From positions 310,001 to 374,000 of the forward strand of contig CP054186.1 of the NCBI GenBank assembly GCA_015200025.1: a DNA stretch of 64,000 nucleotides. Direction: 5' to 3'. This document shows, one piece after another, positions 51,978 through 61,001 of the stretch. The DNA comes from Phycisphaeraceae bacterium. GTDB lineage: Bacteria; Planctomycetota; Phycisphaerae; Phycisphaerales; UBA1924. The translations under genes and the position numbers were made by a program. The stretch's first letter is position 1. Each line of letters begins with the position of its first letter. Below the pieces are notes generated by a model, which made no database searches, was not told where the DNA came from, and saw only the letters and a program-made list of their open reading frames with translations.

Positions 51978-52562
51978 ATGGCCACCATGACCGAACCTAC
52001 CCCCGACATCACGCTCCTGCTTCACGCGGCCGCGTCCGGCGAGCGCCATGACCTGGACGCCCTGGTGACGGCCGTCTACCAGGACATGCGCCGCCTGGCG
52101 ATGTCTCACATGAAGAAGGAGCGGCACAACCACACCCTCCAGCCCACGGCCCTTGTCCACGAGGCGTACGTCAAACTCCTCGGACAGTACCGGACGGACT
52201 GGAAGGACCGGCTGCACTTTTTCTCCATCGCCGCACGGATCATCCGGCGGATCTTGATCGACCACGCCCGCGCCGCGGGGGCCTCGAAGCGGGGCCGGTC
52301 GAGCACCCGTGTCAGCCTCGCCGACCACGACGTCGCCGCCCCGTCGCGCGACGTCGACCTTGTTGCGCTGGACGAGGCGATGGTCGAGCTCGCCGCGCTC
52401 GACGAGCAGCAGGCCCGCATCGTCGAGCTCCGTTACTTCGGCGGGTGCACCATCGAGGAGATCGCCGAGCTGCTCGACCTCGGCAAGCGGACGGTCGACC
52501 GCCAGTGGCACGCGGCGAAAGCCTGGCTGTTCGATCGGCTCCGCGAGGGCGAGGAACGCTGA
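51978..52562 (+). CDS. ECF sigma factor (planctomycete TIGR02999 type)
   Basis: 194 residues. Strong signature: DLDALVTAVYQDMRRLAMSHMKKERHNHTLQPTALVHEAYVKLL and FFSIAARIIRRILIDHARAAGASKRG, the region 2 of this family. Region 4 is ARIVELRYFGGCTIEEIAELLDLGKRTVDRQWHAAKAWL. These sigma factors are encoded beside Ser/Thr kinases with C-terminal TPRs, exactly as here; the kinase starts 10 nt after this stop. They are thought to answer kinase-sensed signals. ATG at 51978. Confidence 0.93.
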   Translation: MATMTEPTPDITLLLHAAASGERHDLDALVTAVYQDMRRLAMSHMKKERHNHTLQPTALVHEAYVKLLGQYRTDWKDRLHFFSIAARIIRRILIDHARAAGASKRGRSSTRVSLADHDVAAPSRDVDLVALDEAMVELAALDEQQARIVELRYFGGCTIEEIAELLDLGKRTVDRQWHAAKAWLFDRLREGEER

Positions 52563-52572
52563 GGAGGACCCC

Positions 52573-55338
52573 GTGCCGGACGATCCCGCGAGGCGTGCGC
52601 ACGCCGTTTTCAGCCGGGCCATGGAGCTCGACGGCGATCGGCGGGACGCGATGGTGCGAGAGGAGTGCGAAGGAGATCCCGACCTTCTTCGGCGTGTGGA
52701 ACGGCTGCTGCGTGCGGCGGGGCGCAGCGAAGACTTTCTGGAGTCGCCCGCGGTCCCCGCCCGGGGCGGGCCGGCTCCCTCGGTCCCCGACGCCGTCGGG
52801 AACTACCTCGTCGTCGGCGTGCTCGGGGTCGGCGGGATGGCGACGGTGTACGAGGCGGTCCAGGAGAACCCGCACCGCCGCGTCGCGCTCAAGGTCATGC
52901 ACCGGTCCGTGGGCCACACCGACGCGATGCCCCGGTTCCGGCTCGAGGCGCAAACCCTCGCCCGGCTTCATCACCCCGGCATCGCGCAGATCTACGAGGC
53001 GGGGGCCGCCATGCTGGGACAGACCGAGCCGACGCCGTTCTTCGCCATGGAGCTGGTCCCGGACGCCATGAGCATCACGCAGTACGCCGAGCACCACGCC
53101 CTCCCGCTCCGCGAGCGGCTCGAGATGTTCGCCTCGGTCTGCGACGCCGTGCTCCACGGGCACCAGAACGGGATCATTCACCGCGATATCAAGCCCGCGA
53201 ACGTGCTCGTCGGTTCCGACGGCCTGGCGAAAGTCATCGACTTCGGGATCGCCCGCGCCACGGGGATCGACGGCTCGGCGATCACCGGCGCGGTAGACGC
53301 CCGTCAGATCATCGGGACGCTCAACTCCATGAGCCCCGAGCAGTGTGTCGACCCCGCGGGGATCGACGTGCGGTCCGACGTCTACTCGCTCGGCGTGGTG
53401 CTCTACGAACTGGTGACCGGGTGCCTCCCCCACGACCTCTCACATTGCTCGATCCCGCAGGCGGTGCGGATCATCACCGATGAGCACCCGCGGCGGGCCG
53501 GGGCACGGCGCCGCGAGGCCGCCGGCGATCTCGAGGCCATCATCGCGATGGCGATGGAGAAGGACCGCGCCCGCCGGTACTCCGGCGCCGGGGCGCTCGC
53601 CGCGGACGTCCGTCGATTCCTGAACCATCAGCCGATCGAGGCCCGCCGGGCGTCGGTGCTGGACCACGCGCGCAAGTTCGCACGGCGAAACCCGCCGCTG
53701 GTCGCCGCTATCGGGGCGGCCATCCTGGTGCTGCTCGTCGGGACGGCCGTGTCCGTGCGGTTCGCGTACACCGCGTCGATCGCTCGCGACGATGCCCTTC
53801 GGCGCGAGCGCGAGCTGGCGGTGATCACCGAGTTCCAGGAATCCATGCTCCGGGGCTTGGACGTGGCCGCCATGGGGAACCGGCTGCGGTCGGCGATCAC
53901 CGCGAGCCTCGAACGCGGCGGCCCCGCCGTCGGGCGTGACGCCGGGGAGGCCGTGGCCGAGTGGAATCGCCTGGCCGACACGCTGAACTTCACCACGATC
54001 GCGGTGGGCTCGCTCCACGAGAGCGTCATCCGCGGGTACGCCGACTCCATCAACTCCCGATTCGCGTCTCAGCCGCTGCTCCGCGCCAGGCTCCTCCAAC
54101 AGCTCGCGAGCACGATGAACACCCTCGGGCTTCACCGGGAGGCTCTCCCGCTCATCGCCGAGGCGGCCTCGATCCGCCGGACTCACCAGGGCGAGGACCA
54201 CGAGGACACCCTCCAGTCCAGACGCTCGCTCGGATCTCTGCTGGCGACCCTCGGCCGGTACGACGAGTCGCTGGCTCATCTCCTCGATGTGTACGAGCGG
54301 AGCCGCCGCCGCTCCGGCCCAGACAGCCGGGACTCACTCGCCACGGGCACGAGCCTGGGCGGTCTGTACCGGCGCTTGGGCGACCTGGCCGGGGCGGAAC
54401 GCGTGTGGACCGACACGCTCGAGAGGCAACGGCGCGTGCTCGGCGAGGACGACCCCGAAACGCTCCGCACGCTCAACAACATCGGCGTCCTGTTCGCGGA
54501 TCAGGGGCGGTACACCGAGGCCGAGGCCGCCTGGCGCGAACTCCTCGATCGGCGGCGTGCCGCGCTGGGGCCCGATCACCCGGACTACGTTGGTTCGCTG
54601 GCGAACCTCGGCCAGCTGTTCCACGATCAAGGCCGGTACACCGAGGCGGAACCTCTGATCCGCCAGTCCCTCGACGCCGAGAGGCGTCACCTCGGCGACC
54701 GGCATCGCGCCACGCTCACGTCGATGAGCATGCTCGCTTCGCTGCTCAGCAGCATGAATCGTCTGGACGAAGCCCTCCCGCTCCAGTCCGAGTGCTATGA
54801 GGGGCGGCTCGCCGTCCTCGGGCCCGAGCACCCCGACACGCTCTTGGCCCGTTCACTCCTGGGGACCATCATGCACGCGTGCGGTGACCGCGACGCCGGA
54901 GAGCGGCACGTCCGGCTCGCGGCCGAGACGCAAATCCGAGTCATGGGCGAGGAGCACCCCATGTCCGTCATGTGCCTGGCCGCCCTCCGGGACATCGAGC
55001 TGAACTCCGGCCGACTTCAGGAAGCGTTGCCGCACAGCGAACGCATCGTCCGGCTCGCGAGGGGCGAGGCCATCCGCGAACCGTTCTTGATCGGGGCTCA
55101 CCTCTCCACCCACGGGGATTTGCTCTCCAGGATCGGCCGCCCCCAGGACGCGTGGGCCGACCTTCACGACGGGTACGACATGATCCAACAGTCCGTCGGT
55201 GCGTCGCACCCATTCGCTCTCGCCGCGGCGGCGCGGCTCGCGGACTATTACGCCACGGTCGATTCGAGCGGTCAGGACGACGACGTCCGGGCTGAACACG
55301 AGAAATGGCGGCGTCTCGCAGCCCCCCCACCCCCATAA
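52573..55338 (+). CDS. Ser/Thr protein kinase with C-terminal TPR repeats
   Basis: 921 residues from a GTG at 52573 (GAGGAGGA 5 nt upstream). After an 80-residue helical lead comes the kinase domain: GVLGVGGMATVY loop, Lys near 106 (VALKVMHRS), HRDIKPANVL with Asp near 203, IDFGIARA, then SPEQC in place of APE. One membrane helix follows (PLVAAIGAAILVLLVGTAVS, about 374-396). The large C-terminal part (about 500-900) contains TPRs such as EALPLIAEAASIRRTHQGED and REDPETLRTLNNIGVLFADQGRY-type repeats. Unlike the kinase at 15.0 kb it lacks the N-terminal HxxxCxxC motif. Confidence 0.93.
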   Translation: MPDDPARRAHAVFSRAMELDGDRRDAMVREECEGDPDLLRRVERLLRAAGRSEDFLESPAVPARGGPAPSVPDAVGNYLVVGVLGVGGMATVYEAVQENPHRRVALKVMHRSVGHTDAMPRFRLEAQTLARLHHPGIAQIYEAGAAMLGQTEPTPFFAMELVPDAMSITQYAEHHALPLRERLEMFASVCDAVLHGHQNGIIHRDIKPANVLVGSDGLAKVIDFGIARATGIDGSAITGAVDARQIIGTLNSMSPEQCVDPAGIDVRSDVYSLGVVLYELVTGCLPHDLSHCSIPQAVRIITDEHPRRAGARRREAAGDLEAIIAMAMEKDRARRYSGAGALAADVRRFLNHQPIEARRASVLDHARKFARRNPPLVAAIGAAILVLLVGTAVSVRFAYTASIARDDALRRERELAVITEFQESMLRGLDVAAMGNRLRSAITASLERGGPAVGRDAGEAVAEWNRLADTLNFTTIAVGSLHESVIRGYADSINSRFASQPLLRARLLQQLASTMNTLGLHREALPLIAEAASIRRTHQGEDHEDTLQSRRSLGSLLATLGRYDESLAHLLDVYERSRRRSGPDSRDSLATGTSLGGLYRRLGDLAGAERVWTDTLERQRRVLGEDDPETLRTLNNIGVLFADQGRYTEAEAAWRELLDRRRAALGPDHPDYVGSLANLGQLFHDQGRYTEAEPLIRQSLDAERRHLGDRHRATLTSMSMLASLLSSMNRLDEALPLQSECYEGRLAVLGPEHPDTLLARSLLGTIMHACGDRDAGERHVRLAAETQIRVMGEEHPMSVMCLAALRDIELNSGRLQEALPHSERIVRLARGEAIREPFLIGAHLSTHGDLLSRIGRPQDAWADLHDGYDMIQQSVGASHPFALAAAARLADYYATVDSSGQDDDVRAEHEKWRRLAAPPPP

Positions 55339-55503
55339 GGTCACCCCTCGCCCCCGTGTTCCACGCCAGCCGAGCCCCCGCCGCCCCTCGGGGCCGCCGT
55401 CCGTTCGAGCCCCGTCGAACCCGAGCGCCGGAGCCGACACCCGGGGCGCACCACGACACCGGTTGACGCGTCCTTGGGTGTAGCCCATCCTTGGAGCCGC
55501 TCC

Positions 55504-56124
55504 ATGCCCGTCAAGAGACACCCCGTCGCCGTCTCGGAACGCCGCGATCCGCTCGCCCTGCTGCCGATCGACACCGCCCTGATCGCCCGGCTTCGCAACA
55601 CGTACGAGCGTGTACGGGCGAGAGACCTCCGGCTCGCGGAGATCTTCTACACCCGGCTGTTCGCCGCGGCCCCGTCGCTGCGCCCGATGTTCCGGGGCGA
55701 GCCCGAGGCGCAGGCCCGCAAGCTGATGGCGGCGCTCGATACCGTGGTCCGCAACCTCGAACACCCCGCGGAGAACGCCGCGATGCTCGCCGAGATGGGG
55801 CGGCGGCACGCGCACTACGGCGCGAAGCCCGAACACTATGGCCTGGTCATCGACCTGCTCGTCGACTCGATGCGGGAGATCTTGAACACCGGAGCGAACC
55901 TCGCCGCGTCCGAAGACGGGCCCGAAGGCGCGTTGGGCGAATGGCGATTGGCCCTACGCCTGATCAGCGACCAGATGATCGCCAGCGCCGACAGCGTTCC
56001 TCCGGTCATTCACGGGGGACGCTGGAGACGCACTTGGGCGAACGCACGGGCAAACTCCGAGCCCACGACGTTTGGACCATCATCGGCAAGGCCGACGTGG
56101 GCCGACGCACCCAAGAGGACATGA
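55504..56124 (+). CDS. Globin-family protein, 3' end running into foreign DNA
   Basis: 206 residues from the ATG at 55504. The globin fold is seen in IARLRNTYERVRARDLRLAEIFYTRLFAAAPSLRPMF and then RRHAHYGAKPEHYGLVIDLLVDSMREIL, which holds the proximal His region; it is a bacterial haemoglobin type. The domain is complete to about residue 167 (DSVPPV). The remaining 40 residues (HGGRWRRTWANARANSEP...) look like out-of-frame DNA belonging to the element that begins near 56015, so the native C-terminus may have been replaced. It lies 165 bp after the kinase gene. Confidence 0.78.
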   Translation: MPVKRHPVAVSERRDPLALLPIDTALIARLRNTYERVRARDLRLAEIFYTRLFAAAPSLRPMFRGEPEAQARKLMAALDTVVRNLEHPAENAAMLAEMGRRHAHYGAKPEHYGLVIDLLVDSMREILNTGANLAASEDGPEGALGEWRLALRLISDQMIASADSVPPVIHGGRWRRTWANARANSEPTTFGPSSARPTWADAPKRT

Positions 56125-56327
56125 ACAGGCTCGGAGAGGTGATGCGGCGGCTTGGGTGGGAACGGACGAAGCGGCGGTTTGGTGGCGAGGCGGAGTGGTG
56201 CTACGTCCGCGGCTCAAAGACCGAGCGTGAGGAGTGCTTGTTCGTCCACACGGGCTCGGAGGGCGAGGTGACTTCGGTCGGTCCCGTCCATGACTACTCC
56301 GGCATCAACGAAGGGAGGAACGAATGA
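56022..56327 (+). pseudogene. C-terminal fragment of a VapE/phage primase-like protein
   Basis: The frame reads LETHLGERTGKLRAHDVWTI, then RTQEDMNRLGEVMRRLGWER and FGGEAEWCYVRG. This is how the C-terminal wing of virulence-associated E (D5-like helicase/primase) proteins ends, with R-T-Q-x-D-x-x-R-x-G-x-x-M-R-x-L-G-W. The N-terminal several hundred residues are missing, replaced upstream by the globin gene. It is strong evidence for a truncated mobile element. Confidence 0.65.
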
Positions 56328-56515
56328 GCACGGGCGTTGCGAAGTCTGCGCAGTGCGTTCCTCCCCTCATGCACCGGGGGAACGTGGAGGGGGAACGTGC
56401 AAGCGGATGCACACGGCGGCACCGCGTGCGTTGTTCGTGCATTCGAGTGCAGCGTGAACGACCGTTCCCCCCGTTCCGCCCGCACCCCCCAACGCCTTCG
56501 GAGTCACGCTCACCG
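56328..56515. other. Gene-less stretch inside the element
   Basis: Reading frames on both strands are low-complexity (Arg/Pro/Ser-rich) without a plausible protein. The sequence is rich in short CCCC-containing repeats. I see no feature here. Confidence 0.3.
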
Positions 56516-56722
56516 CTAGCCCCACGCCGCACACGCCGTTCCGGGCGTTGCTCCCGTTTCGACGGCCGCCGCGATGCAATCACTCGGCGATGGGAAGTCG
56601 CGGCCGTTCTCTCGGGCAAGGGTGAGAGCCCGGCGGGTGGCGAGCCGCGTTGAATCCGCGATCGCATCGGATGCGAGAATCGCGTCAACAAGTTCAATGT
56701 TCGTCGGAAGTGTGTTACTCAT
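56516..56722 (-). CDS. Small unrecognised protein of the element
   Basis: 68 residues from the ATG at 56722. NIELVDAILASDAIADSTRL then ATRRALTLARENGRDFPSPS looks like a genuine helical protein. It overlaps the end of the upstream minus-strand gene by 8 nt, which supports translational coupling. No family recognised. Confidence 0.5.
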   Translation of the reverse strand: MSNTLPTNIELVDAILASDAIADSTRLATRRALTLARENGRDFPSPSDCIAAAVETGATPGTACAAWG

Positions 56723-57005
56723 GGTTGGATTCCTTCGCCCACTCCTCGCGTTGCTCGACTTCGATGCGGCGGGCGTAACGCTCCAACGCGGCTTGGTTCT
56801 CCGCGTCGGTCGTGTGCGGGTGAGTGAGGGCGACGATGCCGGGGCCGATCGTGACGGGATTCGGGATCGCGTAGAACTCATCCCTCTCCTCCGTCGTGGC
56901 GGTGCCCGCCCGAATCTTCGCTTTGAGTTCCGCCGCTCGAATCTGGTTGTTCGTGTTGAGGAGCAATGAGTCGAGCGGGTCGGGCTGGTTGGGCGTCGAT
57001 GACAT
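56715..57005 (-). CDS. Small unrecognised protein of the element
   Basis: 96 residues from the ATG at 57005, with AAGGA 4 nt upstream. LLLNTNNQIRAAELKAKIRA, then TTEERDEFYAIPNP and a charged C-terminal helix ENQAALERYARRIEVEQREE. Helical and acidic. The role is unknown; it is coupled to the next small gene. A further partial frame (VLLLPPERRALFVELLTEIR, about 57000-57090) overlaps upstream on the same strand and could be the end of a third decayed gene. Confidence 0.5.
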   Translation of the reverse strand: MSSTPNQPDPLDSLLLNTNNQIRAAELKAKIRAGTATTEERDEFYAIPNPVTIGPGIVALTHPHTTDAENQAALERYARRIEVEQREEWAKESNHE

Positions 57006-57302
57006 TGAGTCCTTCCCTTGGGGTGCGTGCGTTACGAATCTCGGTGAGGAGTTCAACGAACAGTGCTCGCCGCTCCGGCGGGAGGAGGAGCACGTCGGTA
57101 CGTCCGCTCCGCGAACAACGTGGGCGAGTGGTTGAACGCCCGCGAGACATACGCGAATCCCGAACTTGATGAACGCCGCGGCGTTTTCAAGAGCACCGAA
57201 GCGGTGATGATGTTCATGGCGTTCTGCACGTTGTGCCGGGTTGCCTCCCGAGTCCCGTGCGTGTTGCCGGGCTCATCGCCTCACTCTCGTTGGAGAATCC
57301 GA
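57006..57302. other. Gene-less stretch inside the element with a fragment-like frame
   Basis: The plus frame before 57303 reads RSANNVGEWLNARETYANPE and MMFMAFCTL, which look protein-like but have no start or upstream domain. It may be a broken gene. Nothing else is visible. Confidence 0.3.
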
Positions 57303-58088
57303 ATGCCTCATATCGACGTGTCAAAGTCTCACCTTGCCGACCGCGGCGACGATCGCCCCACCGTCATCGACGGCGTGAGCCCGAGCGTTCACCCCGACGT
57401 TGTGTCGCACCTCGCGGGCGAGTTCGTCATCGGCGAGAATGACGCCGGCAACGTGCTTCACCCCGCGTACACCGCCGCTCATTCCGCGATGAGCAACCTT
57501 TGGGCGATGAGTTCCACTCTCGCGGAGGCGGAAGCCGCGATCAAGGCGAACGGCCGCGATCCCGCGTCCGAACGTCGCCTCCGTGCGAGTGCCGAAGGAA
57601 GTCTCTCGAAGGCGAGGAAGGCCGCCGAAGGCGCCTTGGACGCGATCGCACAACACCGCGAGCAAACGGAAGCCGCGATCACGGAGGCGTTGGGCGTGAA
57701 CGAAGCCCGCCAGCAAGTCACCGCGGCGTTGCGAGCGTCAGCGATACATGGGCACCTGGCCCGCATCGCGGACCCGGCGAAGCGGGGCACCGAACTTCAG
57801 GACATTCTCTCAGAGTCCGACGCGGAGTCGGCCGCCGCGATCCTCGCCGCTCCCGCTCGTGCCTCCGGGCTCACCGCGAAGGAACACGCGGCGTTCCGCA
57901 AGGCGGCCGAGTTGAAGTTCGCCGGGAAGACTGTGGCGTTGCGTGATTCGCTCGACCGTCTCCGCACCGTGCTCGACCGTGCGGCGAAACTCACGGAGGA
58001 GCGGTTCGGCCCGCTCGTGGGGATCGGGGGTTCGCACGCCGCGAGGACCGAAGCGGCCCTCCGTGCTCTCGAAGGGGGTGCGAACTAA
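57303..58088 (+). CDS. Coiled-coil protein of the element
   Basis: 261 residues from the ATG at 57303 (GGAGA 7 nt upstream). The N-terminus (residues 1-60) is polar; then long Ala/Glu/Lys-rich helices follow, such as LAEAEAAIKANGRDPASERR and AAEGALDAIAQHREQTEAAI. No enzymatic motif is seen. It overlaps the next gene by one base (TAATG), so both are made together. In phage-like clusters such pairs can be minor structural or scaffold proteins, but that is only a suggestion. Confidence 0.55.
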   Translation: MPHIDVSKSHLADRGDDRPTVIDGVSPSVHPDVVSHLAGEFVIGENDAGNVLHPAYTAAHSAMSNLWAMSSTLAEAEAAIKANGRDPASERRLRASAEGSLSKARKAAEGALDAIAQHREQTEAAITEALGVNEARQQVTAALRASAIHGHLARIADPAKRGTELQDILSESDAESAAAILAAPARASGLTAKEHAAFRKAAELKFAGKTVALRDSLDRLRTVLDRAAKLTEERFGPLVGIGGSHAARTEAALRALEGGAN

Positions 58089-58762
58089 TGAGCACCACCG
58101 ACGCGAATAACGACGTTGCCAAACTGCAAGCCGCATTGAAGGCGGAGCGGGACGCCCACACGGAGACGAAGCGGGCTCACGGCGAGTTCCGCACCGCGAT
58201 CCTCACTCCGCTCGGGCTCCCCGACAACGCTCCGGCGGAGACGATCACGGCCCGCATCGGCGACGTGGAGAAGACAATCACCGATCGCACGGCCGCCCTC
58301 ACCACCGAACGCGACGAAGCCCGCACGCGGCTCGCCGACGTGGAGGGACGTTGGGCGGGTGAGAAGGTGGACCGTTCAATCTCTGACGCCCTCTCTCGCT
58401 CGGGCATGATCGCCGACAACGCGACCGATGCTCTCGCCCTCGCCCGTCCCCTGTTCGTGCTCTCCGAGAAGGGCGAGGTTGTGACGAAGGCCGACGCGGC
58501 GGGCGTCATCCCCGGAGCCACGCCCGATCAATGGATCATCGCTCAACTCCGCACGCTCCGGCCGCACTGGTGGCCGAAGTCGGCGGGTGGCGGAGCGAGC
58601 GGCGGTTCCCGCGGCGGAATGGCGATGGGCGACGATTCGTGCTTCCGGCCGGAATCGTGGAATGTGACCTTGCAGGCCCGCTACGAAAAACTCCACGGCA
58701 CGCGAGCGGCCGAAGCCGCGGCCCGTCGCTACGGAACCACGCCCTTCGGGCTCGGACGGTAG
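58088..58762 (+). CDS. Phage-scaffold-like coiled-coil protein
   Basis: 224 residues. The N-terminal half, VAKLQAALKAERDAHTETKR and TERDEARTRLADVEGRW, is a coiled coil. Then VDRSISDALSRSGMIADNATDALALA and a Gly-rich hinge come before a short C-terminal tail RYEKLHGTRAAEAAARRYG. The layout resembles phage scaffold or minor capsid proteins, but no confident family match can be made by eye. It is coupled to the previous gene. Confidence 0.5.
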   Translation: MSTTDANNDVAKLQAALKAERDAHTETKRAHGEFRTAILTPLGLPDNAPAETITARIGDVEKTITDRTAALTTERDEARTRLADVEGRWAGEKVDRSISDALSRSGMIADNATDALALARPLFVLSEKGEVVTKADAAGVIPGATPDQWIIAQLRTLRPHWWPKSAGGGASGGSRGGMAMGDDSCFRPESWNVTLQARYEKLHGTRAAEAAARRYGTTPFGLGR

Positions 58763-58911
58763 ACCCGCTCCCGTCGCTCGGTCATTTCGTCGCCATATCG
58801 GACACGAGAGCGCCCGAGAACTTGAATCTTCACCGCTCACGCTTCACTCACGGAGCCGAGCGGTGTATTCAAGGGGTCGGCCGAGCGCGCTGACAGAAAG
58901 GCCCGCACACA

Positions 58912-59157
58912 ATGAGTCCACTTCTCCGCCGCTTGTCCATGTTCAATGAGCGAGTTCCGATCACCGACACCGACCTTTGGGCGATTGTTGAACTCTATCG
59001 GTTCATGGTGGACGTTCGCCGTCCACCCTCCGAAGCGGATGTCGAAGCGTGTTGCCGACACGTCGGAGCGGACGCGAACAAGGTGTTGCTCTACTTCTAC
59101 GGCCGTCGCCCCGGTCGGTATTGGCGATGGGTCGGGCGGAAGGCTGACGGAGCGTAA
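58912..59157 (+). CDS. Small unrecognised protein of the element
   Basis: 81 residues. FNERVPITDTDLWAIVELYR and RRPPSEADVEACCRHVGADAN are well-formed, while the tail is Arg/Trp/Tyr-rich (YFYGRRPGRYWRWVGRK). GAAAGG lies 10 nt before the ATG. It overlaps nothing and is followed within 8 nt by the next gene in the same direction. The function is unknown. Confidence 0.5.
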   Translation: MSPLLRRLSMFNERVPITDTDLWAIVELYRFMVDVRRPPSEADVEACCRHVGADANKVLLYFYGRRPGRYWRWVGRKADGA

Positions 59158-59164
59158 CGAACCC

Positions 59165-59536
59165 ATGAACACACCATACGTCTTCACACCGTTCACACCA
59201 GAGCAAAGAGCGGCACGGGCCGAAATGCTCATCGTCCGCCTACCGCTCCTCCGCCTTATCTTCAAGGGAATCCGCCCCGAGCACGCGGAAGATGCGTTGA
59301 ACCTCATTCGTGACGCATTCGTGTACACACAAGGCAGCGTGCGGCACTCGGAGACGGGCCAGAGTTACGGTGAGTGGATCGACGAACTGAAAGTCGAACA
59401 CCCCGATTGGTTCGGTGCTCCAATGGTCGATGCCGACAATCCCATGTCACCCGAAGCGTGGGCGATGCTCGCCCGCTTGTCGAAGGATGAAACCGAGCGG
59501 TATGAACGGTTGCGATACGGGTCGAGCGTGAACTGA
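59165..59536 (+). CDS. Small unrecognised protein of the element
   Basis: 123 residues from the ATG at 59165. It contains FTPEQRAARAEMLIVRLPLL, FKGIRPEHAEDALNLIRDAF and PMSPEAWAMLARLSKDETER. It is predicted helical and soluble. No family recognised. Codon use is like the other element genes rather than the flanking chromosome. Confidence 0.5.
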   Translation: MNTPYVFTPFTPEQRAARAEMLIVRLPLLRLIFKGIRPEHAEDALNLIRDAFVYTQGSVRHSETGQSYGEWIDELKVEHPDWFGAPMVDADNPMSPEAWAMLARLSKDETERYERLRYGSSVN

Positions 59537-59549
59537 GACGGAGCAGGGA

Positions 59550-60869
59550 CTACTTCTCTTGCACCCAGATGAGCGAACCCCCAAGGATGCGAGAGCCACC
59601 AACTTCATTCCCGTTGCCGTCGATCAACTTGATCCGTGCCAAGTCGGGTTCCTTTGGTGACGCGATCACGGCCCATGCTTCCCAAAGGGTTTGTGCATCT
59701 TGGAGCCGGAGTTGGTAGTGTCGAAGATGCCATATGTTACGGACGGTCAACTCGGCTTCCCAAGTCTTGTCTCCGATCCGGCGAACGCTCACAGAGTCAA
59801 TCAGTTTCACCTCTGCTACGTTGAGCACGGCCATGTACGCATCAAGTTTGTCCTTCACGGCTCTCTGTGCCGCTTCCTTCGCGGCCTTGTCCGCGACGGC
59901 CTTCTCCTCTGCGGCCTTGCGTTCCGCGATGATCCGTTCCTCTCGTGCCTTCCGCTCCGCCTCCGCCGCGGCTTCCGCTTGCCGCTTCGCCTCCTCACGC
60001 TGGGCTACTGCGGTGTCAACTTGCGGGCGCGCCAATGCAACGGCTCGATCGGTGAGGACCGCGAATCCGAAGTCGAGTGCGGCGGGCGGTGCTCCTCCTC
60101 CGCGGAACCGCGTGAACTCATCATCAGAGGCACCCACGAGCGATGTAAGCACCCATGCCGAATCCGCGGAGTTCCGTATCTTGTCACTCAATCCCCGTGC
60201 GGCTCCGCGGTTGGAGGCGTCGGCAACCTTGCTCGCTTCATCCAAGAGCGATTCGGCCTTGGGAATCTCGCCCGCGGTGAGGGCGGCTCTCGCATCCTCG
60301 ACAAGCCGCGACACCTTGGCCGCCGCTTCCGCTTGGGCTTGGGCCTTCGCTTGCCGATCCGCCTCTTGCTTCGCCGTGAACTCCTCGCGGAGTCGAACCG
60401 TCTCCCGTCCCGCGAACGAGAATCCCACGAGTCCAAGCCCCACGAGTAGGAACGTGGTCAACTTCAACGCTCGCCATGTTGGGCGTTCCGGTGAGACACG
60501 GAGGAATGCACCGACAGGCCGACGAGCCGGAGGCAGAATGAGGTACAAGACCACGAGCCCCGCGAGCACGGCACCGACCCAGAGAGGAACCGCGGGTAGG
60601 AAGGGAGCCATGAGCCCGGCGATGAGCAACAAGAGCACGAGCCACACCCGGCCGCGGCGTTTCTTCGGAGGAGCGACGGGTAGAGGAGCCGCCGCACGTT
60701 GTGGAGCAATGGGCGGAGGCACGGCCGCTTGGGCGACGGCACGAACCCCCGCGACGTTCACACCCTTCCGAGCGGCGATCGCCGCGGCGGATGGAACGTC
60801 GGGAGCCTCCACCGTAAGTTCGATGGGCGAGCCCGACTCTTGGTCCGTTCCCGATACCGCGTACTTCAT
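59550..60869 (-). CDS. Membrane protein with coiled-coil and C-terminal beta domain
   Basis: 439 residues. The first 45 residues are strand-like (KYAVSGTDQESGSPIELTVE). Then come a Pro/Ala linker and two hydrophobic segments (WLVLLLLIAGLMAPFLP with VGAVLAGLVVLYLILPPA, about 75-115), and a third (LTTFLLVGLGLVGFSFAG, about 137-155). A long Glu/Arg/Ala coiled coil (about 160-370) leads to a folded tail, VKLIDSVSVRRIGDKTWEAE and LVWVQEK-like end. I do not recognise the family. It is opposite in direction to its neighbours. Confidence 0.6.
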   Translation of the reverse strand: MKYAVSGTDQESGSPIELTVEAPDVPSAAAIAARKGVNVAGVRAVAQAAVPPPIAPQRAAAPLPVAPPKKRRGRVWLVLLLLIAGLMAPFLPAVPLWVGAVLAGLVVLYLILPPARRPVGAFLRVSPERPTWRALKLTTFLLVGLGLVGFSFAGRETVRLREEFTAKQEADRQAKAQAQAEAAAKVSRLVEDARAALTAGEIPKAESLLDEASKVADASNRGAARGLSDKIRNSADSAWVLTSLVGASDDEFTRFRGGGAPPAALDFGFAVLTDRAVALARPQVDTAVAQREEAKRQAEAAAEAERKAREERIIAERKAAEEKAVADKAAKEAAQRAVKDKLDAYMAVLNVAEVKLIDSVSVRRIGDKTWEAELTVRNIWHLRHYQLRLQDAQTLWEAWAVIASPKEPDLARIKLIDGNGNEVGGSRILGGSLIWVQEK

Positions 60870-61001
60870 AGATAACAGGATAATCGGGTCGCGCCCGATA
60901 CATTCATCGGTTTGGGAGGCGCGCCGGGATCGTCGCGCCTGTAGTGCCCGGAACCGTGCCCAAACTGGAACTCCCGCGCGAGCGGCCCGACGAATCGCGC
61001 G

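Noticed and set aside
56000..56060. Copy of the tRNA-Asp 3' end as left attachment site
   Set aside because: No matching segment found, so the left end is taken as deleted.
56324..56653. Plus-strand gene starting in the VapE fragment stop
   Set aside because: Though it begins with ATGA overlap, the protein is Arg/Pro-rich, low-complexity and lacks any recognisable fold.
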